NCBI GenBank assembly: GCA_945867255.1
Contig: CAMBHV010000113.1
Span: 1-5,633, forward strand
Direction of reading: 5' to 3'
DNA length: 5,633 nt
From: an uncultured Clostridia bacterium
GTDB lineage: Bacteria; Bacillota; Clostridia; Oscillospirales; Ruminococcaceae
Every line of letters starts with the position of its first letter. Positions within the stretch are counted from its first letter, which is position 1. Of this stretch, positions 1 to 4,658 are shown piece by piece. Made by a program: the position numbers and the translations under genes. The notes under the pieces were generated by a model. It did not search any database, was not told the origin of the DNA, and worked only from the letters and a program-made list of their open reading frames with translations.

Positions 1-401
1 AAGACCAGTTCGCGCGCGTGGAAGTGGCGCTCAGCGTGTTCACGCTGAAATTCATCAAGAAAAGCGGGCGCATTTCGGCTGCAGCAGCTTTTGCCGGCGA
101 ACTGCTGGGCCTGCGCCCCATCATTTCCATGATCGACGGCGCCACTGCCACAGCAGCAAAAGTGCGCGGTGACAACGCCGTGATGCCTGCGCTGGCGGCG
201 TACGCCAAAAAGCGCATTGCGCCGGACACACCTTATCTTGTGGGCGGCACGGATAAAGAGAACTGTAAACATCTTGCAAAACTTTGCAAAAAGGAACTGG
301 GGTATGCCCCGGAGATGATTTTCGAACTGGGGGCCGCCGTTGCTACCAACACGGGCCCCAATGCAGTAGCCGTTGTATTTCTGGGCGAAAAACGGCGCTG
401 A
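1..401 (+). CDS. DegV family protein, C-terminal part (5' end outside window)
   Basis: The reading frame is open to the left edge (first complete codon at base 3), so this is the last 132 residues of a longer protein. DegV proteins are about 280 residues, so roughly the second half is present. The in-frame GTG at base 18 is not a real start: the residues before it (DQFAR) continue the frame and no ribosome binding site precedes it. The recognisable segment is LKFIKKSGRISAAAAFAGEL followed by LGLRPI, the conserved core of the DegV C-terminal domain that helps enclose a bound fatty acid. Family members bind long-chain fatty acids in the cytoplasm; some (FakB) present them to the kinase FakA for phosphorylation and phospholipid synthesis. 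No FakA-like gene is visible here, so a specific FakB role is not supported. The stop at 399-401 overlaps the Shine-Dalgarno of the next gene, which suggests co-transcription with it. Confidence 0.88.
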   Translation, partial: DQFARVEVALSVFTLKFIKKSGRISAAAAFAGELLGLRPIISMIDGATATAAKVRGDNAVMPALAAYAKKRIAPDTPYLVGGTDKENCKHLAKLCKKELGYAPEMIFELGAAVATNTGPNAVAVVFLGEKRR

Positions 402-406
402 AGGAG
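401..406 (+). promoter_or_regulatory. Ribosome binding site for the GT-C gene
   Basis: AAGGAG lies 10 bases before the ATG at 417 and overlaps the last base of the DegV stop codon (TGA at 399-401). It fixes the start of the downstream gene and suggests that the two genes share a transcript. Confidence 0.75.
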
Positions 407-416
407 ACAGGGCCCC

Positions 417-1685
417 ATGTTGAACATTGAAAAAAAGTTTGTGGAATTTCTGCACCGTCACATCGCTGCGCTGGGCATCCTGTGCCTTGTGGGCGTAAGC
501 ATCATCATTCGCTATGTGGCGCTTCCTTATCATTCTATCGACTATGTGGCTGCGCTGGAAGTTTGGTATGAGAACTTCCGCAGTTTCGGCGGCTGGCGGG
601 CGCTGGCGCGAGATGTGGGCAATTACAACATGCTTTATCGCACATGGATGGCGGTATTGTCGTATCTGAACAACCCCATCGTAGCCATCAAACTTTCCTC
701 CGTTGTGTTTGACTATGCAGGCGCCGTTGCTGCTGGCTTTCTGACACATGAGGTTTGCCTGCAGGCCAACCGTACGCGTGCCGCTGCACGCCGCGCTGCT
801 GTTTCGGCCGGGCTTGTGGTATTATTTTTACCGTCTGTCATCATGAATGGCGCCATGTGGGCACAATGCGACATGATGTATGTCACATTTCTCTTACTGT
901 GTGTACTATACTTTTATAAAGAAAAGTATGTTCTAAGCTTTGTATGGCTCGGTGTTGCTTTCAGCTTAAAACTTCAGGCCGTGTTTTTATGCCCGGCACT
1001 TGTCATCCTCTACGTGGCAAAAAAGAAATTTTCCGCATTGAATTTTCTGTGGATGCCCGCAATGCTGGAGGTTTTTGCCATTCCTTCCATCGTCGTTACG
1101 ATCATTCTGCACGGCAATGTGGGGCAGGCGCTTTGGCGCCCCTTTGACATCTACCTTGGCCAGGGGGCAGAGGCACACATCGCCAGCTCTTACCCCAATG
1201 TAGCCACCTGGCTTTCCGGCACCTCCAGCACGTTTGAATGGAACGGGGGCACCTATCGCTTTCTGGAAGGCAATATCATCCCGTTTTTCCGCCAGGGGCT
1301 GATGTTGTTCTGCCTGGGCATTCTGGGCCTTGCTGCAGTGTACCTTCTGGCCCGCCATGTCACATTCGGTGTGCACACCACATTACTTTTGTTTATCTTC
1401 GGCTTTTATACTTGTCTGATCTTTTTGCCCGGCATGCACGAACGCTATGGCCTAGCTGTGCTGATTTTACTGGTTGTGTATACGGCTGCTACAGGAAAAC
1501 TGGCCTGGCTTACTGCCTGCATGGCCGCGCTGGATGTGATATGCTATATCCCGTTTTTGCTACAGGCACAGGCGCCTGTAAGCCAAAGTACGCTGGCCAT
1601 TTTCAACGTAGCACTGTACGGTGCATTCTGTTTTACATTTCTTCGTGAACTGCGGGTGCAGCAGCCTGTATCCGTTCAAAACTAG
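417..1685 (+). CDS. Polytopic membrane glycosyltransferase, GT-C (mannosyltransferase-like)
   Basis: A 422-residue integral membrane protein with about nine to eleven hydrophobic segments, the first at residues 16-36 and others near 94-112, 128-143, 150-167, 171-200, 212-232, 295-312, 319-337, 345-382 and 393-410. It reads as a GT-C fold enzyme using a polyprenyl-phosphate-linked sugar. Supporting motifs are SIDY (40-43) in the first extracytoplasmic loop, where GT-C enzymes carry their catalytic acidic residue (D42 is the candidate); GNYNMLY (68-74); WAQCDMMY (148-155); FSLKLQAVFLCP (182-193); and PGMHERYG (338-345), a signature shared with ALG6/ALG8-like and bacterial mannosyltransferase-type proteins. 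The sugar and the acceptor cannot be read from the sequence. The gene starts at ATG 417, ends in TAG at once followed by an in-frame TAA, and lies 20 bases upstream of a GT2 enzyme that probably makes its lipid-linked donor. GT-C membership is fairly sure; substrate specificity is unknown. Confidence 0.85.
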   Translation: MLNIEKKFVEFLHRHIAALGILCLVGVSIIIRYVALPYHSIDYVAALEVWYENFRSFGGWRALARDVGNYNMLYRTWMAVLSYLNNPIVAIKLSSVVFDYAGAVAAGFLTHEVCLQANRTRAAARRAAVSAGLVVLFLPSVIMNGAMWAQCDMMYVTFLLLCVLYFYKEKYVLSFVWLGVAFSLKLQAVFLCPALVILYVAKKKFSALNFLWMPAMLEVFAIPSIVVTIILHGNVGQALWRPFDIYLGQGAEAHIASSYPNVATWLSGTSSTFEWNGGTYRFLEGNIIPFFRQGLMLFCLGILGLAAVYLLARHVTFGVHTTLLLFIFGFYTCLIFLPGMHERYGLAVLILLVVYTAATGKLAWLTACMAALDVICYIPFLLQAQAPVSQSTLAIFNVALYGAFCFTFLRELRVQQPVSVQN

Positions 1686-1693
1686 TAAAAAAG

Positions 1694-1701
1694 AAGGAGA
1701 T
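1694..1701 (+). promoter_or_regulatory. Strong ribosome binding site for the GT2 gene
   Basis: AAGGAGAT lies 4 bases before the ATG at 1706 if the whole octamer is counted, or 6 bases counted from the end of AAGGAG. It closely matches the 16S 3' end and makes ATG 1706 the clear start. The surrounding sequence happens to resemble the phage T7 gene 10 leader. Confidence 0.8.
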
Positions 1702-1705
1702 ATCC

Positions 1706-2671
1706 ATGGACAAACCTGTTTTATACATCGTAATTCCCTGTTACAATGAACAGGAAGTGCTGCCCGTTACCAGCGGCATGTTTCTGAACAAAGTCAAAAG
1801 CCTTGCCGAAGCTGGTAAAGTAAGCGAAAAGAGCCGCGTGATGTTCGTAAATGACGGTTCCAAGGATAATACCTGGAGCATCATTCGCACCCTTGCTCAG
1901 CAGGATGAACACTTTGTGGGCGTATGCCTCTCGCGCAACCGTGGGCATCAAAACGCTCTGCTCGCCGGCCTGATGACAGCCAAGGATATGGCAGATGTCA
2001 CCATTTCCATCGACTGCGACGGGCAGGATGACATCAACGCCATGGATAAAATGGTGGACGAGTATCTGGCCGGGTGTGACGTTGTATACGGCGTGCGCTC
2101 CAAACGTGAGACAGACACCTGGTTCAAACGTACTACGGCAGAGGGTTTCTATAAAGTGATGAATGCCCTTGGCACAAACACCGTGTATAACCACGCCGAC
2201 TACCGCCTGATGAGCAAACGCGCTTTGGAAGGCCTGGCCCAGTTCCATGAAGTAAATCTGTTTTTGCGTGGGCTTGTGCCCCTGGTGGGCTACCGCAGCT
2301 CCAGCGTATACTATGAGCGTGCCGAGCGCATTGCCGGCGAAAGCCATTATCCGCTGAAAAAAATGTTGAACTTTGCGTTTGACGGCATCACCAGCCTTTC
2401 GGTGAAACCCATCCGCCTCATCACAAGCCTCGGCTTTTTCATCAGCCTTGCCAGTTTTATCGGCATTCTATGGGTGCTGCTTACAAAGCTGCTGGGGGCC
2501 ACGGTGTCTGGCTGGGCCAGCATGTTGTGCGCCATCTTCTTTATGGGCGGTGTACAGCTTTTGTGCCTGGGTGTGATTGGTGAGTACATCGGAAAGATCT
2601 ACAACGAGACAAAACAGCGCCCACGGTTCATCATCAGTGAAACCACATTTGAGCAGCAGCCCAAACAGTAA
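1706..2671 (+). CDS. Polyprenyl-phosphate glycosyltransferase, GT2 (DPM1/GtrB-like)
   Basis: A 321-residue protein with a cytoplasmic GT-A domain (about 1-235) followed by two transmembrane helices (about 237-263 and 270-295), the layout of GtrB/DPM1-type enzymes that transfer a hexose from a nucleotide sugar to a polyprenyl phosphate. Visible motifs in order: VIPCYNEQEVLP (9-20), FVNDGSKDNTW (47-57), LSRNRGHQNALLAG (75-88), the metal and donor site SIDCDGQDD (101-109, with D103 and D105 as the DxD pair; many relatives read DADLQD here), NHADYRLMSKRAL (162-174), NLFLRGL (184-190) and the RIAGESHYPLKKM segment (208-220). The C-terminal IGEYIGKIYNETKQRPRFII (291-310) is typical of the family. 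The length is normal for a GtrB-type protein. It follows the GT-C gene by 20 bases with its own strong ribosome binding site, so the two probably act in one pathway: this enzyme makes the lipid-linked sugar and the GT-C protein uses it. Donor sugar unknown. No GtrA-like flippase is in the window. Confidence 0.92.
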   Translation: MDKPVLYIVIPCYNEQEVLPVTSGMFLNKVKSLAEAGKVSEKSRVMFVNDGSKDNTWSIIRTLAQQDEHFVGVCLSRNRGHQNALLAGLMTAKDMADVTISIDCDGQDDINAMDKMVDEYLAGCDVVYGVRSKRETDTWFKRTTAEGFYKVMNALGTNTVYNHADYRLMSKRALEGLAQFHEVNLFLRGLVPLVGYRSSSVYYERAERIAGESHYPLKKMLNFAFDGITSLSVKPIRLITSLGFFISLASFIGILWVLLTKLLGATVSGWASMLCAIFFMGGVQLLCLGVIGEYIGKIYNETKQRPRFIISETTFEQQPKQ

Positions 2672-2677
2672 TATTTT
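2649..2677 (+). promoter_or_regulatory. Possible sigma-A promoter upstream of the flavin reductase gene
   Basis: TTGAGC (2649-2654) and TATTTT (2672-2677) are separated by exactly 17 bases; each box matches 4 of 6 consensus positions. It lies over the end of the GT2 gene. If used, the transcript would begin near 2684 and run through the hairpin at 2691-2713 before reaching the flavin reductase gene. The match is weak and could be chance in this AT-rich gap. Confidence 0.25.
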
Positions 2678-2690
2678 TTAAAACCTCATA

Positions 2691-2722
2691 CCGGGGCCCT
2701 TTCCAGGCCCCGGCATCTTATT
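2691..2722 (+). terminator. Probable Rho-independent terminator after the GT2 gene
   Basis: A perfect 8-bp GC stem, CCGGGGCC (2691-2698) with GGCCCCGG (2706-2713), encloses a 7-base loop and is followed by the T-rich run CATCTTATTT. It lies 20 bases after the GT2 stop. The T tract is interrupted, so termination may be partial, and the flavin reductase gene starts only 30 bases after the stem. Confidence 0.65.
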
Positions 2723-2728
2723 TCTCAC

Positions 2729-2734
2729 AGGAGG
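2729..2734 (+). promoter_or_regulatory. Ribosome binding site deciding the flavin reductase start
   Basis: AGGAGG lies 8 bases before ATG 2743 and only 5 before the in-frame GTG at 2740. The spacing and the stronger codon favour ATG 2743, giving MAKTEWKGS as the N-terminus, which matches what is typical of the family. A further ATG at 2736 is in another frame. Confidence 0.8.
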
Positions 2735-2742
2735 AATGTGTG

Positions 2743-3345
2743 ATGGCCAAAACAGAGTGGAAAGGATCGGTGCTTCTGGCACCCGTGCCTCCTGCACTGG
2801 TGAGCTGCGGCACACTGCAAGCCCCCAACGCCCTTACCATTGCGTGGACAGGCGTTTTAAATTCTCAGCCGCCCAAAACTTATATCTCCGTGCGGCCGGA
2901 ACGATACAGCTACCACCTGATTCGGGAGAGCGGCGAATTTATCATCAACCTCCCCACGGCAGCTCTGGTGCGCGCCATTGACTATTGCGGTGTAAAAAGC
3001 GGCCGCAATGAAAACAAACTGGCTGCCGCCCATCTCACCGCACAGGCTGTACCCGGTTTTTCTGCGCCAGCCATTGCGGAAAGCCCGCTTTCCCTTGCAT
3101 GCCGCGTAACAGACGTGGTGCCACTTGGCACACATGATATGTTTGTGGCAGATATCGTCAGTGTGCATGTAGACGAAACACTGATTGACCCGAATGGACG
3201 CCTGCGCCTTGCAAAAGCCGGGCTTTGCGCGTATGCGCACGGCGAATACTTTGCGCTTGGACGAAAGATGGGCGATTTCGGCTTTTCCGTAAAAAAGAAA
3301 AAGAAAAAGCCGCAATATGATAAACGCACAAAGCAAAACGGATAA
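2743..3345 (+). CDS. Flavin reductase family protein (flavoredoxin-like, FMN-binding)
   Basis: A 200-residue soluble protein of the flavin reductase-like FMN-binding split-barrel superfamily, in the subgroup common in clostridia. Visible features: the N-terminal strand TEWKGSVLLAPVPPALVSCG (4-23); NALTIAWTG (29-37), the usual FMN phosphate-binding region; PPKTYISVRPERYSY (43-57); GEFIINLP (64-71); the conserved DYCGVKSGR (80-88); VPLGTHDMFVADIVSV (126-141); and HGEYFALGRKMGDFGFS (166-182). Such proteins bind FMN and may transfer electrons between cytoplasmic redox partners or reduce free flavin; the exact partner is unknown and no partner gene is adjacent. The length is normal for the family. 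The C-terminus is strongly basic, with six lysines in a row (184-189) encoded by a three-fold AAAAAG hexamer repeat. The gene sits between two hairpin terminators, so it is probably transcribed alone or by read-through from the glycosyltransferase operon. Confidence 0.92.
   Translation: MAKTEWKGSVLLAPVPPALVSCGTLQAPNALTIAWTGVLNSQPPKTYISVRPERYSYHLIRESGEFIINLPTAALVRAIDYCGVKSGRNENKLAAAHLTAQAVPGFSAPAIAESPLSLACRVTDVVPLGTHDMFVADIVSVHVDETLIDPNGRLRLAKAGLCAYAHGEYFALGRKMGDFGFSVKKKKKKPQYDKRTKQNG
3292..3309 (+). repeat. Hexamer repeat (AAAAAG)x3 encoding a lysine run
   Basis: Three tandem in-frame copies of AAAAAG encode six lysines near the C-terminus of the flavin reductase. Copy-number changes would stay in frame and alter only the length of the basic tail. 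The preceding A gives a run of six A at 3291-3296. Confidence 0.8.
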
Positions 3346-3346
3346 A

Positions 3347-3396
3347 ACGAAACCGCACGCTGGGAAAACCATATGGCATCCCAACGTGCGGTTTTT
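3347..3396. terminator. Bidirectional terminator between convergent genes
   Basis: A 10-bp perfect stem pairs AAACCGCACG (3350-3359) with CGTGCGGTTT (3385-3394); after a one-base mismatch it continues with TGGGA (3361-3365) against TCCCA (3379-3383). The + strand ends in a T run (3392-3396) and the - strand in TTTCGTTTTA (complement of 3343-3352). It lies in the 62-base gap between the stop of the flavin reductase and the stop of the convergent YqfO-like gene, so it can end transcription from both sides. Confidence 0.85.
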
Positions 3397-3407
3397 ACTG
3401 TGTTCTG

Positions 3408-3758
3408 TCACATCTGTGCATCCCAATACTCGTTCCACAAAGGCACCACATTTACAACCGGCTGTTCATACGGATGGTGCCGCCTCACGGCCGCAAGGGC
3501 CTGCGGCACCATGCTTGCAGGGCAACGCACCTCCAGCTTATATTCTTCACCACGGCACAGTTCCCCCGTGTTTCCCGAATAGGGCTGCGCACCGGCCTGT
3601 GGCATCCAGGTTCCCTGCACCGGCGCATAAGATGAGACGAAAGCGTATTTTCCCACCTGGCACGCACCTGCCTGTGCCAGCGCAGCTAGCACGGCGTCCA
3701 GTGACTGTTGCGGAAGATAAATCTCCAGTTTTACTGTTTGCGGCACAAATGCCTGCAT
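3408..3758 (-). CDS. Stand-alone YqfO/NIF3-insert-like domain protein (PII-like fold)
   Basis: A 116-residue soluble protein resembling the PII/CutA-like domain inserted in YqfO-type NIF3 proteins, here without the dinuclear-metal NIF3 halves. Visible features: TVKLEIYLPQQSLDAVLAAL (8-27), the first beta-alpha unit; AGACQVGKYAFVSSYAPVQG (30-49), where the family has a glycine and GxY...SY...G pattern; TWMPQAGAQPYSG (50-62) with the P-G-A-P-G spacing; TGELCRGEEYKLEVRCP (64-80); and the C-terminal signature RRHHPYEQPVVNVVPL (92-107). Family members form small trimeric ferredoxin-like assemblies; their function is not known, and some are mislabelled as RtxA-like structural toxins. There is no sign of toxin sequence here. 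Start ATG at 3758 is preceded by AAAGGGG (complement of 3768-3774). It lies 76 bases downstream of the LUD gene on the same strand and is probably the last gene of that unit. Family assignment is good; role unknown. Confidence 0.82.
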   Translation of the reverse strand: MQAFVPQTVKLEIYLPQQSLDAVLAALAQAGACQVGKYAFVSSYAPVQGTWMPQAGAQPYSGNTGELCRGEEYKLEVRCPASMVPQALAAVRRHHPYEQPVVNVVPLWNEYWDAQM

Positions 3759-3767
3759 AAATGGTTG

Positions 3768-3774
3768 CCCCTTT
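3768..3774 (-). promoter_or_regulatory. Ribosome binding site for the YqfO-like gene
   Basis: On the - strand AAAGGGG lies 9 bases before the ATG at 3758. It is a moderate match to the anti-Shine-Dalgarno and supports this start; no other in-frame start lies nearby. Confidence 0.6.
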
Positions 3775-3789
3775 CACACTCTCCGTGCC

Positions 3790-3809
3790 GGCAGGAAAGG
3801 CATTCCGCC
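3790..3809 (-). other. Small intergenic hairpin between LUD and YqfO-like genes
   Basis: GGC-A-GGAA (3790-3797) can pair with TTCC-GCC (3803-3809) around a 5-base loop, with one bulged A. No T run follows on the - strand, so it is not a terminator; it could stabilise or separate the two coding parts of a shared transcript, or be chance. The rest of the 76-base gap shows no convincing promoter. Confidence 0.3.
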
Positions 3810-3834
3810 TCAACAAGCCGCTTTGTTTGTGTAC

Positions 3835-4479
3835 TTAAAAGCCCAGCGACTCCGCCACAAGAATAACGCGGATGCGCCCTTTTTCCCGCTGCTGGCGCAG
3901 CACAAGATAATCACAGCAAATGCGCTGCGGGCTGCTGCAATGCGCGCACACACCCGTCTGCGCGCAGGGCGTTTTGCACGAAAGGCGCTGCGCATTTGCC
4001 GGGGCAGCAATCGTCTCCAGGCGGTTCTCGGCTTCGTCCAGATCGCGCACCAGTTTGTTATACCCTACAACCATAACCACGTTGCGCGGGCCGAATGCAA
4101 TAGCCGCAATTCGATTGGAGTTTCCATCCACATTGAACACTTCGCCTGCGTCCGTAATGGCGTTTGCGCTGCACAGATACCAGTCTGCCGAAAAATGGGC
4201 GCGTACCACAGCATCGCTCTCTTCGGGTGTAAGCCCTGGTGCAAGCCGGTCCAAAAACTTCACTTTCCCACTGGTGAGAAAATTCTTTACCCCACATTCC
4301 GCCAAGGTGATAGAGCCACCTGTACCCACGGTGGAACCCGGTGCGATCCATTCCTCCAATAAAGGCAGGACCTCTGCCGCGCTATCCACGCAGAAAGCCT
4401 GCATATTGTTGGCCCGTAACGCCTGTGCCGTGCGCTCCATGCGCTGGCGAATCACATTTTTTGCTGCTCTGTGCCTCAA
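3835..4479 (-). CDS. LUD-domain (LutC/YkgG-like) lactate utilization family protein
   Basis: A 214-residue cytoplasmic protein of the LUD family (formerly DUF162). Visible features: GSTVGTGGSITLAECG (48-63), a nucleotide-binding-like glycine loop; SADWYLCSANAITDAGEVFN (97-116); GNSNRIAAIAFGP (119-131); VGYNKLVRDLDEAENRL (138-154); and a C-terminal cysteine cluster C168, C172, C178, C181, C188, C189 in a PCAQTGVCAHCSSPQRIC context, followed by GRIRVILVAESLGF. The cluster suggests a metal or Fe-S site. LutC acts with LutA and LutB in lactate oxidation, but neither is nearby, so a lactate role is unproven for this stand-alone form. The start is TTG 4479, chosen because GGGAGG lies 5 bases before it; GTG 4455 and ATG 4440 in frame have no ribosome binding site. 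In-frame codons before the TTG (DEREAG) look family-like but have no start codon. It probably forms an operon with the downstream YqfO-like gene. Confidence 0.9.
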   Translation of the reverse strand: MRHRAAKNVIRQRMERTAQALRANNMQAFCVDSAAEVLPLLEEWIAPGSTVGTGGSITLAECGVKNFLTSGKVKFLDRLAPGLTPEESDAVVRAHFSADWYLCSANAITDAGEVFNVDGNSNRIAAIAFGPRNVVMVVGYNKLVRDLDEAENRLETIAAPANAQRLSCKTPCAQTGVCAHCSSPQRICCDYLVLRQQREKGRIRVILVAESLGF

Positions 4480-4484
4480 ACCCG

Positions 4485-4490
4485 CCTCCC
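4485..4490 (-). promoter_or_regulatory. Ribosome binding site deciding the LUD TTG start
   Basis: On the - strand GGGAGG lies 5 bases before TTG 4479. No comparable site precedes the later in-frame GTG or ATG. This is the main reason for accepting a TTG start. Confidence 0.6.
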
Positions 4491-4516
4491 GTTCATCTAA
4501 AACTTTTCATAAAAAA

Positions 4517-4528
4517 CGGCCCGTGCCG
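4517..4528 (-). other. Short GC hairpin plus T6 in the LUD leader
   Basis: On the - strand CGGC-ACGG-GCCG is followed directly by TTTTTT (complement of 4511-4516). The 4-bp stem is short for an intrinsic terminator but has weak A-U extension on the outside. It may be a second stop for the upstream membrane-protein transcript or, if the promoter at 4540-4545 is real, a structure close to the 5' end of the LUD mRNA. Confidence 0.35.
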
Positions 4529-4539
4529 ACTTCTTTTTT

Positions 4540-4568
4540 ATCATACCACAAATGATGCGTTTCGGAAC
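4540..4568 (-). promoter_or_regulatory. Probable promoter of the LUD/YqfO-like unit
   Basis: On the - strand TATGAT (4540-4545) is preceded directly by TGG, an extended -10 (TGn) element. The -35 position 17 bases upstream reads GTTCCG (4563-4568), a poor match, which is usual for extended -10 promoters. Transcription would start near 4533, giving a leader of about 54 bases before TTG 4479. Confidence 0.5.
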
Positions 4569-4585
4569 ACAGAAAGTGTGTTTCC
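4564..4585. promoter_or_regulatory. Imperfect inverted repeat at the -35 region, possible operator
   Basis: GGAACACA (4564-4571) and TGTGTTTCC (4577-4585) form an inverted repeat around GAAAG with one extra T. Its arm overlaps the -35 position of the probable LUD promoter, where a dimeric regulator could bind. There is no T run suited to a terminator, so an operator is the better reading, but no regulator gene is in the window. Confidence 0.4.
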
Positions 4586-4613
4586 TGATTAAAAATGCGT
4601 TTGTCTCTAAGCA

Positions 4614-4654
4614 AAAGCGGCACGGATGCCCCGCAGGGGACACCGTGCCGTTTT
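4614..4654 (-). terminator. Terminator after the membrane-protein gene
   Basis: CGGCACGG (4618-4625) pairs with CCGTGCCG (4643-4650), with an inner CCCC/GGGG stem (4629-4632 with 4636-4639) around a 3-base loop. The stem is flanked by AAAA on one side and TTTT on the other, so it could also work on the + strand. It begins 8 bases after the stop of the membrane-protein gene on the - strand, whose T tract there is CTTTTGCTT. Confidence 0.75.
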
Positions 4655-4658
4655 GCCG

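Noticed and set aside
18..20. GTG as a possible start of the DegV gene
   Set aside because: The frame is open to base 3 and the protein would lack the family's N-terminal half; no ribosome binding site precedes it. The gene is cut by the window edge.
1691..1709. Leader resembling the T7 gene 10/pET expression-vector ribosome binding site before ATGG
   Set aside because: The match is partial, the flanks are natural coding sequence with normal operon context, and AAGGAG-type leaders are common in Firmicutes. Vector contamination is not supported.
1721..2347. A 208-codon - strand open frame opposite the GT2 gene
   Set aside because: It is antisense to a well-supported GT2 enzyme and its composition mirrors that codon usage; no start signal is seen.
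3408..3758. Possible RtxA-like toxin
   Set aside because: Proteins with this YqfO-like domain are sometimes labelled as RtxA-like, but the 116-residue product has only the PII-like domain and no RTX repeats or secretion signal.
3823..4555. Two long + strand open frames (179 and 211 codons) opposite the LUD gene
   Set aside because: They are antisense to a clear LUD protein, have no ribosome binding site, and their products show no recognisable motif.
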